Source of the DNA: Codonopsis lanceolata
Lineage: Eukaryota > Streptophyta > Magnoliopsida > Asterales > Campanulaceae
Assembly (NCBI GenBank): GCA_013146195.2
Contig: CM028379.1
Location: forward strand, 88,641,401-88,705,400
Length of the DNA stretch: 64,000 nt
Direction: 5' to 3'
Part shown: piece by piece, positions 1 to 11,597 of the stretch
Position numbering within the stretch: position 1 is the first letter of the stretch
Layout: the number at the start of each line of letters is the position of its first letter
Made by a program: the position numbers and the translations under genes
Notes under the pieces: model-generated
What the model was told of the DNA's origin: nothing
Database searches by the model: none
The model's input: only the letters and a program-made list of their open reading frames with translations

Positions 1-1014
1 AAATAATAGTTACAGAGTCAATAAAACAAAACAATTTAAACCGAGTTTAGCAAAATAATAAAAATAATTTACGGAACAAAAGTTTTCTGTAAAACTAATT
101 CCTAAAAATAAAACAAAAATAATAGTTACAAAGTTAAAAAAATAAAAAAATATAATGGAAGTTACAAAGTTAAAATAATTTACGAAACAAAAATAATAGT
201 TAACGGTAAAAATAATTTCGTTATTTTGATTTTATCTTATTTTCTTATCAGAAATTTCTTTATTCATAAAATACAAATATAATTTAATAAAAGTAACCAT
301 TCAAAATGAAGAACTTATTTGAGTTCAGATTCTATTTACAGGGTGGAAAAAATTGAAGTTTGTTCCAAGACATTCATTCTACAGAGTTTTTGAATGGCAT
401 AAAGTGTTTGGGGTTGTCAGGCCATGAATTGACACTTAAAATTGATGTTCTAGTAATGCTATTAAGCAACATTGATCATGCTGCAGGGTTGTGCAATGAA
501 AGAAGACTAATAATTATAAATCTTTGGAGATCACATTATTGAAACAAATTGTTTGAAAAAAACCAATGTTGAAGAAAATATTTTTATCCCAAGATTGTCA
601 TTAACTTCATCCGATGTAAAATTGTCTTTCAAGTTCTAAAGAAGATAATTATCATTGTTGGTATCATATACAATGACAATTAACAAGTGTTAAAAGTCAA
701 TAATTGCACGTAGATATCTTTTTTAAGAAACCGATATTTAACCATGAACAGTTAGATGTCGCACTTTTAAGAGTAACAAATTATTTTGTTTTGAATATTT
801 TGATATGTGATGAAAAATGAAAAACCAACTAATAAGACAACAAATATTGTGTATAAGAAAATTTTTTAGAATCTATAATGATTAGTGATATACTTATGTG
901 TAATTGATAATAAATTGATTCTTCTTATTTATCCTTTAAGATTTTTTATCATCTTTATTTTGTTTATGTTCGATTTAGTTGACGTATGTTTAATGCACGG
1001 GTTGAAAAAACTAG
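1..1014 (+). mobile_element. Helitron, 3' part (5' end lies before the window)
   Basis: AT-rich non-coding DNA matching about 54213-55257 almost base for base. It ends in CTAG at 1011-1014, preceded by the GC-rich stretch TGCACGGGTT and followed by T, which is the Helitron 3' terminus signature. The full-length related copy (53424-55257) has an exact empty site elsewhere in the window, so the boundary is well founded. No Rep/helicase coding is seen, so it is non-autonomous. Only the 3' half can be seen here. Confidence 0.7.
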
Positions 1015-2131
1015 TTTTCTTAACTTTAAAGTTTATTATGAGAATTTTTAAATTATTTTTCTGATTATTGAAACAATTATTCATTAATTTTTATTACAAA
1101 CATATCTTAAACATCAAATGGTTAAATAAATGATAGAATTATAACTAAATTCAACTTTGCACTCAAGGAAAATGATCAAAATAATCCTCATATCACATAC
1201 AATGTGTCATTTTCCATAAATATTATAAACTCCTCGTGGATGTGAGGGAGCAAAGTGGGATGAATAAAAAAATTATGTATGAAAGTGAGACACATAATTT
1301 ACAGGTGATGGTTCAACGTGAGATTTAAGTAAATACTTCTGGGAGCGAATCGTATTTTGGCCCTATAAAAATTAGGCCAAAAGAGCAAATATCCTATCAA
1401 AGTTTCTATCAAATTTCACTTTAGTTTTTTATGATTAATTTAATTCATAAAGAAATATATACACACACACATATATGTATTTATGTATATATTTACATAT
1501 ATATACATATATAAATATTTATTATTTTTGGTGAAAAATATACATTAAAATTTTCATAAAGAACAATTTTCAGAAATATATATATAATTTCTTCGTATAT
1601 AAAAATAATAATAAAAGTAAACAAAAAAAATGAAGAGAAAATATTTTCTAAAAATTATTAAGAATACGTGCAAGACATATACTTAACTAGCTCAAAACAA
1701 AATATGCTAGATAACCTCACAATACATATATGTCATTCATACATACAAAGAGTAAGAAATAATAACTTACTTTCTTTAAAAAATATCGATAAAAATACGT
1801 AATACTCTAGTAAAATATAGCCCTTAATACATATAACATACCTACAGAGGCGAAATTAAAAATAAGTAACTTTTGGTTAATATACTTCGAAGCGGACAGT
1901 AGTGAGAAATGAGAGAGAATGGCGAAAGAACCGGTGGAAGGCTACCCCACCGTCCAAATTGAACATAGGAAGAGAAAAGGCATATATGCGTGGGGCCGAA
2001 ATCCAAGTGTATTGCGAAACATGTATGTGTCATGGTTAACAAAATATAGGAATGTACCATATTAGCACTAAATAGCATACCACACCATACCATAAGTGCA
2101 CACAGTGGAAAAGCATTACCTTCCAAACTTC
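1015..2131 (+). other. 5' flank of TPS-g copy 1
   Basis: No gene is seen. The first roughly 600 bases (1015-1630) also occur at 55258-55870 and, inverted, at 20088-20651, so they belong to an older dispersed repeat. From about 1890 to 2090 the flank is shared with copy 2 (56200-56470), so this is the likely native promoter of the TPS. An A/T-rich AAAATATAG at about 2040 could serve as a TATA element, but this is weak. Dinucleotide AT/AC runs lie at about 1460-1520. Confidence 0.5.
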
Positions 2132-2317
2132 ATGGCAATTTCCAATGGTGGATCAGCTTACTTAAAACTTGCTACCCGAAACATCCCTAAAAGTACAAAA
2201 CCAACCACAACCACCCACAAATGGAGCATTTCTACTCTCCAAGAACCCAAAGCAAGTCCGACTGTTGAGGTTAGCTCATACTTTTTCTTCATTAATTTTC
2301 CATCATATTTATGTGTA

Positions 2318-4391
2318 CTAGGGAAATAAGAATCCCAAAGAAGATACGATTACGCGACTCGATTCCCGAACTACGCGATAGAGACGAACGCTATCTCCAA
2401 AACTTCCAATCATCGATAGACTTAAGGAACACCTCCAACTTGAAGTCTAATGCATCTAAACATGTTAATAAATCATCTTAAAGAGATCTAGGACCCAAAC
2501 CGAGGTCACGAACACAAAACGCAAGCAAACCCTCAATCGCGTCGTATTCCGACTATCGTAAAGTCACGACTTGTGACTTTAGCAAGTCAACAACTATATG
2601 GAGTCTCTTAATAATGTTTTGGTCTTAATATGGTCTCTCAAACATATCTAGACCCTCTCGCAAACCAAACATACCGTCGAGAAAGGAAGAAGTGCAAGTA
2701 TAGCACGCAAACCGAGATAACGAAGGAGCGGGGTGTCACAATTATTCATGAAATTAATTTGCTTCTGAAAAATTTACTCTTTTGACCTTAATTCATGGAA
2801 AGTGATTTATAATATTTATGACACTTTTTTCTAATCATTATTGTTTGGCATAATAAATTTATGTGTATTGTCCTTAACAAAAGGCACAAATTCATCAAAT
2901 GATACTTCATTTTTTTCATCTTCTTGACATTATGACACATTTTTAAAACTTATTTATCTTATTTTATTCATGGTAATAACTAAACAAGCTACAAATTTGT
3001 TTAATATCTCGATACTAACCGACAATTCTATTACTATAGATATAATTATTCATATAAATTTTATAATGTCTTTCCCGAACATATTTAAAAAAGTAAAACC
3101 ATATTATTTTTTTAGTTTCGAATAAGGTTTTTGTGTCTCAACCGAGTAAGGGTATTTTTGTCATTTCAGTAAATATTAGGCGACATTTGTAACGATCCTG
3201 ATAGGTGGGGGAAATTTAAAAAAAAAATCAAAATACAGGACGAAATGAATTAAATTAAATAATGTAGGACATAAATTGAAAATAGGTACAAGTTAAGGGA
3301 TCAAACTATTATTTAATTATTCATTGAACTAATTAGTCTATAACAAATTTACTCTTTTGACCTTAATTAATGGTGAGTGATTTATTAAGTTAAAGGGTAC
3401 ATTTGTCCATACATTAAGTTGTAAGAAACAACCTACACTTTTATAAGGATGTTGATTAGATTAGATTAGATTAGATTAGATTAGATTAGATTAAATTAAA
3501 TTAAATTGTATTACTATTGATAAAATTTTTCATATAAATCTTATAATGTCTTTCCCGAACATATTTATGAAAGTAAAACAATAATATTTTTTTATTTTCG
3601 AATAAAGTTTTAGTTTCTCAACTGAGTAAGGGTATTTTTGTCTTTCCGAAAATATTGGGCGATATTTCAATTTATTATTTAATTATTCATGAAATTAATT
3701 TGCTTATGAAAAATTTACTCTTTTGACCTTAATTCATGGAAAGTGATTTATAATATTTATGACACTTTTTTCTAATCATTATTGTTTGGCATGATAAATT
3801 TATGTGTATTGTCCTTAACAAAAGACACAAATTCATCAAATGATACTTCATTTTTTCATCTTCTTGACATTATGACACATTTTTAAAACTTATTTATCGT
3901 ATTTTATTCATGGTAATAACTAAACAAGCTACAAATTTGTTTAATATCTCGATAACCGACAATTCTATTACTATAGATATAATTTTTCATATAAATCTTA
4001 TAATGTTTTTCCCGAACATATTTAAGAAAGTAAAACCATATTATTTTTTTAGTTTCGAATATGGTTTTTGTGTCTCAACCGAGTAAGGATATTTTTTTCA
4101 TTTCAGTAAATATTGGGCGACATTTGTAACGATCCTGAAAGGTGGGGGAAATTGAAAAAAAAATCAAAATACAGGACGAAATGAATTGAATTAAATAATG
4201 TAGGACATAACTTTAAAATAGGTACAAGTTAAGGGATCAAACTATTATTTAATTATTCATCAATTTAATTAGTCTATAACAAATTTACACTTTTGACCTT
4301 AATTAATGGTGAGTGATTTATTAATTTAAAGGGTACATTTGTCCATACATTAAGTTGTAAGAGACAACATACACTTTTATAAGTAGTTAGA
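2318..4391 (-). mobile_element. Helitron-like insertion in intron 1 of TPS copy 1
   Basis: Copy 2 has an uninterrupted intron here (A56844 next to T56845). Copy 1 has 2074 extra bases placed exactly between that A and T. On the minus strand the insert begins TCTAACTAC and ends CCCTAG, which fits Helitron TC...CTAG termini and the A^T target rule. A GGGA...TCCC short hairpin lies just before CTAG. There is no coding capacity. The interior holds two copies of a roughly 0.9-kb AT-rich unit (about 2741-3670 and 3671-4391) plus about 410 bases (2322-2733) ending in GCGGGG before TGTCACA, which resembles a Gypsy polypurine tract and LTR start, perhaps captured. Related 5' ends (…TATAGGTAGTTAGAT) recur at about 47285 and 51083. 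Confidence 0.65.
3454..3507. repeat. (ATTAG)n microsatellite
   Basis: About ten tandem pentamers GATTA drifting to AATTA at the right end, inside the intron-1 Helitron between its two internal repeat units. Confidence 0.85.
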
Positions 4392-5117
4392 TTTTCGTCT
4401 CTCGGTCTACGTTTTTGTTTTGTTTTTTGTTCTATTTATGGAAGTTTTCCTAACCTGTCTAATAAGTCAAAGCGTAACATAATAGGATGAATTTTACATC
4501 AAACACACGCAAAAGTTGAAGGAAGTAAGGCACTTACTACACAAACTTAAAGAAGATCCGTTTGAAGGTTTAGTTGCAGTTGATGCTCTTCAACGACTAG
4601 GAATTGATTACCACTTCCAAGACGAAATTGATTCAATTCTGAAACCATATTACATGAAAACTACTTATGCCAGTGGCCTTCACGAGTGTCGAGTTCTTCG
4701 TGAGGTTTCACTTGCTTTTCGACTCTTAAGACAAGAGGGTTACTATGTCCCAGCAGGTTGGTTCTTCCTTAATTCTTCTCCTCTCTTTTTTTTAACCTTT
4801 TCCTTTCCTCCTCATTAGAAAAACTTTTGATTTTGAGGGCATGACCCTAATTAATGGGTTCATTACAGATGTTTTTGGAAGATTCAAGAACAAGGCGGGC
4901 ATGTTTGAAGTAAAGTTAAAAAAGGACGTCAAAGGATTGATGAGTTTATATGAAGCTTCGCAACTAAGTATACACGGAGAAGATATACTGGAGGAAGCGG
5001 AAAACTTTAGCAGCCATCTTCTCGAGGAAGTGATGACATTCCTTCAACACGAGCAAGCTACCATGGTAAGAAACACACTGGCACATTCCTACCGAAAGAG
5101 CACAGCAAGGTTCGGGA

Positions 5118-5122
5118 TAAAG
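5118..5122 (+). other. Target-site duplication TAAAG (left)
   Basis: TAAAG occurs directly before the 5' LTR and again at 10138-10142 directly after the 3' LTR. Copy 2 has a single TAAAG at the same codon, so this is the exact integration site in exon 3. Confidence 0.95.
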
Positions 5123-5416
5123 TGTAAACGTGTGATATTATTCGGTTTCCTATTTTTTGACTTGTCCCAATTCAATGTATGTCTCATAGTCAAAGTTACC
5201 TTATATGTATTAGGAAAGTATTTTTGGGTAGGAATTGTAAATTGATTTCCTTTGCTCAATTATTGTAATTGCTGTGCTTATATAGGCTGTAAACAGTGAA
5301 TGAAATTGAACAGGCTGGGTTATTCTTCTTCTGCGTATCTTGTGTTTTTTCTCTCTTTCTTCTTAGTCTCCTTAAGTGTGTCTCTAGAGTTAGGTTCTTC
5401 TCCTTTTATTCTAATA
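5123..5416 (+). repeat. 5' LTR of the Copia element
   Basis: The LTR begins TGTAAACGTG and ends TTCTAATA, so it is TG...TA rather than the usual TG...CA. A TATA-like CTTATATAGG lies at 5277-5286. It differs at one position from 9844-10137. Confidence 0.95.
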
Positions 5417-5439
5417 TGGTATCAGAGCAACCTATCACC

Positions 5440-6578
5440 ATGGAAGATGCTTCGGTCACTTCGTTGAAAACCACAGTAGCCTCCTCTTCCTCTAGCCAAA
5501 CTTCTCCCACAAACTCTTTACCTCTATTTCTTAACATCCAGTCCTACATGGGTCATTGTCACCTAACAGCCGAGAACTATTTGAATTGGAGTTCCCTCTT
5601 CAAATCAGTTCTGCAAACCCACAAATTAACCCACACCATAGTTCAGAAAAACCCTCATGTTGCAATTCTTGCCGATGGTCAGACCCCTAATCGTGATTAT
5701 GAACTTTTTGCTCAAGCCTCGGGCTTGGTTGCGGGTTGGATAAAAGCTACCGTCACGTCCAAAATTCAACCTCGTGTCAATCCTTGCGAAACAGCCTTCG
5801 AAGCATGGGAGATCCTAGCTAAACGCTTCGGTGGAACCTCTCGGGTTCATATCCAGAAGCTCCGTGATGAACTCAATTCTCTTTCCCGCACCTCAGACAT
5901 GACCATTGACGACTATCTTCTTCGCGCCAGTACCCTAGCCGACTCCCTTGCTAGGGCGGGTGAGATAGTGTCGGAAGACGATCTTCAACGTCGTATTCTG
6001 AATGGTTTGGGTCCAACCTACAAGGAATTCATTACTACTCAGAACAACAAACCGGCTGTCACCATTGAAGAACTTCAGGACCTCCTCCTTCAAGAAGAAG
6101 ACCTTCAGTTAAAATTTTCTAACCTCTCCCTAAACACCACCACTGCCTTGGCCGCATCTACTTCCCATAACCCCACTTCTAACACTCAGAACTCCACTTC
6201 CGGTACAAACCCAACACAACACCAAAACTATGGGGGTGGACATTCTTATCAATCTGGAAGAGGCAATGGTGGTGGATACCGTGGCCGTGGTAAGTCATGG
6301 TGGAAAAATAGAGGGAGGGGTAGTCAAGGACGAGGCATTCTTCCTACACCCCCAAACCAACATCAAATAAATACCTCACCCCATCCTCCCCAATTCAGCC
6401 CCCGGTATACTCCCCCAAACCCTTTTGTTCACATTGACCCCCACACCACTTGTCAGTTGTGTCACAAGTCGGGTCACCTAGCCCCTCAATGTCGTGATCG
6501 AACCAATTTTGCCTATATAGCCCAACATAATCCACAGTCCTTTCATTCTCCATATCCTTATACCTATCAGCCTTATCC
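5440..6578 (+). pseudogene. Copia gag
   Basis: Capsid/nucleocapsid polyprotein of the exon-3 Copia, which packages its RNA. ATG 5440 follows the primer-binding site by 11 bases. The N-terminal part has the gag pattern ENYLNWSSLFKSVL and a long helical region. A Gly/Arg-rich stretch follows, then a CCHC zinc knuckle (C-x2-C-x4-H-x4-C) at 6451-6492. The frame runs on out of register after about 6575, where the protease continues in another frame, so gag and pol are separated by an indel. Gag itself has no internal stop and is the best preserved part of the element. Confidence 0.85.
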
Positions 6579-9500
6579 ATGGCTCCCTCGTTTGTCCTCG
6601 ATTCTGGTGCTACGAATCACATGTCTCCCTCTCCGGTTGGTCTTTCTAATGTTGAACCATATTCAGGTAATGACTCCGTTACCGTTGCTAATGGTTCTCG
6701 GGTTCCTATTTCTTGTATTGGTCAGTCTACTATTCTTAGTGGTAATCGTATTTTTAATCTGCGAAATGTGTTATGTGTACCTACAATGCACAAGTCTTTA
6801 ATTTCCATTCGTCGATTCTCTTTAGATAATGATTGTTTCTTCGAATTTGATGGTTTTGGTTTTCGTGTGAAGGACAATCAAGCGAAGCGGACCATTCTTT
6901 ACGGCAATAGCTCCGAAGGTCTCTACCAGTTACAATTTGATGCCAACACAAAGCTTAATCCTCTTGCCTTGATTGGGGAACGGGCTTCGTCTTCCACTTG
7001 GCATGCTCGTCTAGGACATCCTTCGTCTCACATTTTTAATAACTTAGTTAATCATGCTCGGATTCCAATTAGTGGTTCGGTGCAAAATAATGGTATGTGC
7101 ATATACGTCTATGGGAAAGTCATGTCACTTACCGTTTGTTTCTCGTAATTTTCATTCTTTCGCAACCATTAGACATGCTTCATTTAGATGTATGGGGTCC
7201 CTCTCCAATTATTTCTAATTCTGGATTTCGATTTTATCTAAGCATTGTTGATGACTTTTCTCGATATGTGTGGCTTTTCCTTTAGTTCAAAAATCGGATG
7301 TTGCGTGCTTTTTTGCTAATTTTAAAACACAAATCGAAAATCAGCTGTCTAGAAAAATATCTGTCGTTCATACAATTAAAACGGTTCAGACCGATGGGGG
7401 GGGTGAGTTCATGAGTCGCCAATTTCTTTCGTTTCTCAAGCAACATGGTATCGTCACCAATCTCGTGTCCTTACACGCCCCAACAAATGGGGTAGTGGAG
7501 CGTAAACATAGGCATATCGTCGAAATGGGGTTGTGCACTGTTATCTCAATCATCGGTACCTCAAAAATATTGGTTAGAAGCTTTCTCCACATCGGTCTTT
7601 CTCATCAACCGTCTTCCAATGCGACAGTTGCACTATATCTCTCCCTATCAAAAATTGTTAAAAAGAGTTCCGATTACGATTTCTTAAAACATTTGGGTGT
7701 GTGTGTTTCCCACATTTGGTTCCTTATAACAAACACAAGGCTGCTTCTAAGTCACAACCATGTGTGTTTCTCGGCTATGACAATTTTCGCAAAGGATATC
7801 GATGTCTTGATATGAAGACCAACAGATTGTATATTTCTAGGCATGTATTGTTTGATGAAACATTTTTTCCCTTTGCTTCTCCGTCCTTGCAATCGAGGTC
7901 ATTCTCCGGCTCCGGTAGCCGTTTCATCCTATCTCTTCTCGGTCTACTCGTCGATTTTGGACGATGCGCACCACTTTCAATCGATGTCGGGTCCTCGCTT
8001 GCTTCCCTCTTAATGTGCGGCCAAAAGATTCGTTGCCTCATCTCTGCTCCACCAAGTGAGAACCAGGCTCATTGTCAACCACCTCCAACTTGGGCTCCTC
8101 TCCTCATCCTATGACTACTATTGGAACCCAACGGCTGACCACTCAAACCGAAAGGCTGTCTGTCTTAGGCCCGATCCCGTGTGCACTTAATGACAATTCG
8201 GTGGTGAGGTTTCTTCTATTCCTCGCAAATTCAAGAGTATAAATGAGCTTGTCTATGGGCACCCTTTACCCGGCCTTATCGGCGATCCGCTACTTCCATT
8301 GAATTTGAGCCTCGGTCCTTCAAACAAGCTTCTACCATACCTCATTGGCGGCAAGCTATGCATGACGAGCTCACCTTGCTTTACACAAAAATGGCACTTG
8401 GTCACCTGGTTCCTAAAATCCGGGCTTGAATGTGGTTGGGAGCAAATGGATCTACAAGGTCAAACGACGTGGCGGTTCGATCGAGCGCCACAAGGCTCGT
8501 TTAGTGGCCCAAGGTTACACTCAACAAGAAGGTGTTGATTATCTGAGACTTTCGGCCCGTTGTAAAACCTCAGACTATTCGAACTCTTCTCACGTTGGCT
8601 CATTCCCGTGGTTGGTCTATTGAACAAATAGATGTTCGTAACGCCTTTCTTAACGGGTTTTTACATGAGGATGTCTATATGGCTCAGCCACCGGGGTTCA
8701 CAGATTCTCAATTCCCGAATCATGTCTGCAAATTACACCGTGCAATTTATGGCCTCAAACAATCTCCGCGAGCTTGGTTCCAACGACTTCACGATTTCCT
8801 AGTCACTCTCGGCTTCTTCAACAGCAAATCTGATAGCTCCTTGTTCATTCGTCACTCTGGATCAGAAATGGTAGCTATCTTAGTATATGTTGACGACATT
8901 CTTGTCACCGGATCATCTACTGTTGCTGTGACCAAGGTTCTTGATCAAATATGTGCCACATTCGAAAGTCGTCGGTTGGGTCCGTTGGGTTTCTTTCTGG
9001 GCATTGAGTCCTCTCGTAATAAGTTCATCCTCAGTCTACGACAATCCCGTTATGCTGCTGATCTTCTTCGCAAGTTCAACATGGAAGGTTGTAAGCCCAC
9101 CCGTACACCAATGGTTCCGGGTTTGCATCTTGATTCCACAACAGGAGATCCATTACCTGATGCCACTGAATATCGCAGCATGGTTGGAGGCTTGCAATAT
9201 TTAACCTTGACTCGTCCGGACATCTCCTTTGCGGTAAATCAAGTGTGTCAACATATGCATGCCCCACGGACATCACACCTACAGGCAGTTAAGCGCATTT
9301 TTCGATTTATCAAGGGAACAATCACTCTCGGCCTCCACTTTCTAGCCTCCACAGATATTACTGCTCGCTTTTTCGATGTCTTGATTGGGCAGGGTCTCCA
9401 ACTGATCGACGCTCTACGACCGGTGCCTGTGTTTTCATAGGTCCGAACCTAGTCGCATGGACTGCCAAGAAGCAATCAACAGTCTCTCGGTCCAGCAGTG

Positions 9501-9856
9501 AAGCCGAGTATCGTGCCCTTGCTACTACGGCAGCTGAATTAAAGTGGTTCTCCTTCCTATATCGTGAACTTGGTCTCTATTTACACGCTCCTACCATCTA
9601 CTGTGACAATCTCTCGGCAATACATATGTCACGTAATCCAGTCTTTCATGCCCGAACACGCCATGTGGAAATTGACTACCACTTTGTTCGTGAATTACAA
9701 CAGCGGGGCTTCCTTCATCTCCGATATCTTTCAACCCGTGATCAGGTAGCATACATTTTCACAAAGAGCCTCACTTCACCCCGGCTGCAATTACTTTCGG
9801 CCAAGCTACAGCTCCGTCCTACTACGCTTAGCTTGCGGGAGGGTGTAAACGTGTGA
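6579..9856 (+). pseudogene. Copia pol (protease, integrase, RT, RNase H), multiply broken
   Basis: The frame changes several times. Protease has DSGATNH near 6600. Integrase starts with WHARLGHPS (about 6999) and has the acidic residues in LHLDVWG, QTDGGGEF and NGVVERKH between 7180 and 7510. Stretches around 7100-7290, 7560-7700 and 8110-8430 are shifted or degenerate. The RT core is well kept at 8595-9440, with YGLKQSPRAW and the catalytic YVDD near 8890. RNase H follows (SSSEAEYRA near 9500, RHVEIDYHF near 9665) and ends a few bases before the 3' LTR. Reverse transcription and integration would have had to be supplied by another element. Confidence 0.9.
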
Positions 9857-10137
9857 TATTATTTGGTTTCCTATTTTTTGACTTGTCCCAATTCAATGTA
9901 TGTCTCATAGTCAAAGTTACCTTATATGTATTAGGAAAGTATTTTTGGGTAGGAATTGTAAATTGATTTCCTTTGCTCAATTATTGTAATTGCTGTGCTT
10001 ATATAGGCTGTAAACAGTGAATGAAATTGAACAGGCTGGGTTATTCTTCTTCTGCGTATCTTGTGTTTTTTCTCTCTTTCTTCTTAGTCTCCTTAAGTGT
10101 GTCTCTAGAGTTAGGTTCTTCTCCTTTTATTCTAATA
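9844..10137 (+). repeat. 3' LTR of the Copia element
   Basis: The LTR is 294 bases, 293 identical to the 5' LTR. It is followed by TAAAG and the second half of TPS exon 3. Its TATA-like sequence CTTATATAGGC is at 9998-10008 and points toward TPS exons 3b-7. The first ATG in the TPS frame after it is at 10173. Confidence 0.95.
9998..10008 (+). promoter_or_regulatory. LTR TATA-like box facing the 3' half of the TPS
   Basis: CTTATATAGGC sits where an LTR promoter is expected, about 130 bases before the LTR end. Transcripts starting here would run into exons 3b-7 of the terpene synthase. Promoter activity is inferred from position and sequence only. Confidence 0.45.
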
Positions 10138-11597
10138 TAAAGAACTTCATCAAAGACTACAAGGGCACTACCATGCAAGAACTAGCCGAAATGGACTTCA
10201 ACTTGGTTCAGTCTATACACCAAAGCGAGTTAAACCAAATCACCCGGTAATTCATAGCTAGCTACAATGGTATTATGTCAAAGCAACTAAGGGTTTTGCT
10301 ATGCTAATAAAACCACCTCTTTGTTACGTCATTAACTTGCATTTAGATAACAATATTCTTTAGGTTTATTAATTACTTTTTTCAAATGTTAATCTGTCGT
10401 CTTAGATGGTGGAAGGAGCTAGGTTTGGCACAACAATTGAAGTTTGCCAGGGACCAACCACTGAAATGGTACATTTGGCCGATGGCTATACTCGAAGACC
10501 CTAGCTTGTCGGAACAAAGAGTGGAGCTCACAAAGCCAATTTCTCTTATATTCATCATTGATGATATTTTCGATGTCTACGGGACGCTTGAAGAACTCAC
10601 CCTTTTCACTGAAGCTGTCAAGAGGTAAATATGTTTGAAATTAAGGATCGTACAAACATTAACAATATTTCATTTTCCTGATTATAAAGATTTGAGCAGA
10701 CGCCATCCTTAGAATGAATTGAATTGAAATTTGTATGCATATGAATAGTTGTTAGTTTTACATGCAGATGGAACATTGATGCTATTGAACAGCTACCAGA
10801 TTACATGAAAATATGTTTCAAGGCTCTTTACGACATAACGAATGAAATTGGTTACAACGTCTACAAAAGACATGGATTTAACCCTGTAGACTCCATTAGA
10901 ATGACGGTAATTAATCATTTTTTACTTCCAAAACATATATAGTTGCGATTGTACGATCTCCTAATAGATCATTGATGATAGCAGTGGGAAACTTTGTGCA
11001 ATGCATTTCTAGAAGAAGCACGATGGTTTGCTTCGGGGAACTTGCCAACGGCAGAGGAGTACCTAAAAAACGGGACTATAAGTTCAGGGGTACATGTCAT
11101 GCTAGCCCACTTGTTCTTCCTCTTGGGTGATGGCACAACCAAGGATAGTGCAAGCCTTGTCGACGATCATAATCAAGGCATTATATCCTCCGTCGCAACA
11201 ATTCTTCGTCTTTGGGATGATTTGGGCAGTGCCAAGGTAAAAACTTGATCAATTGATCAATCTACAAGTTACTAATCCACACATAAATCCTAACCTAACA
11301 TAACCTAAATTACAGGACGAGAATCAAAATGGACATGATGGATCATATGTCACATGCTACATGAACGAACACAAAGGAACTTCGATTCAAATGGCTCGAG
11401 AACATGTTGCGAACAAGATTTCAGACGCGTGGAAGTGCCTAAACAAGGGGTGTCTTGAACCAACCCCGTTTTCGGCTACTATCAGAAAAGCATGCTTAAA
11501 TAGTGCAAAGATGATTCCGTTAATGTACAACTATAACGACCTTCCTCTCCTTGAGAAAAAAATCATGTCAATGCTCCGCGATCCTCTCCGCCTGTGA

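Larger units (their letters stand above)
5123..10137 (+). mobile_element. Ty1/Copia LTR retrotransposon inserted in TPS exon 3
   Basis: The element is 5015 bases with 294-bp LTRs, a primer-binding site TGGTATCAGAGC (5417-5428) complementary to initiator-methionine tRNA, gag, pol, and a purine tract GCGGGAGGG just before the 3' LTR. Domain order is protease, integrase, reverse transcriptase, RNase H, which is the Copia order. Target duplication is TAAAG. The two LTRs differ at one base (C/T near their 5' ends), so the insertion is recent. The interior nevertheless has many frameshifts and gaps and could not itself supply proteins. It lies in the same direction as the TPS. Confidence 0.95.
2132..11597 (+). 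pseudogene. TPS-g type terpene synthase, copy 1, interrupted in exon 3 by Copia
   Basis: A class I terpene synthase making acyclic terpenes from prenyl diphosphates. Exons: 2132-2269, 4516-4756, 4869-5122 plus 10143-10246, 10406-10624, 10768-10906, 10985-11236, 11316-11597. All introns are GT-AG. With the Copia and one TAAAG copy removed, exon lengths sum to 1629 bases, 542 codons plus TGA, with no stop. The conceptual protein has DDIFD at residues 298-302 and an NSE/DTE motif (D443, S447, E451) for Mg-diphosphate binding. RxR reads RDQ (261-263). It lacks the RRX8W motif of cyclising TPS-b enzymes, and the seven-exon layout fits class III TPS. These points support subfamily TPS-g (linalool, nerolidol or geranyllinalool class); the product cannot be told from sequence. 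The 46-residue first exon is Ser/Thr-rich and could be a short transit peptide. ATG 2132 is the first in-frame ATG. As it stands the gene cannot make full-length enzyme. Confidence 0.9.

Noticed and set aside
2096..2131. An upstream start at 2096 for TPS copy 1
   Set aside because: The codon is GTG, not used as a normal plant start; ATG 2132 is in the same frame.
4516..4818. Initiation of the TPS at 4516
   Set aside because: It is a TTG directly after an AG acceptor; exon 1 with a true ATG at 2132 joins in frame.
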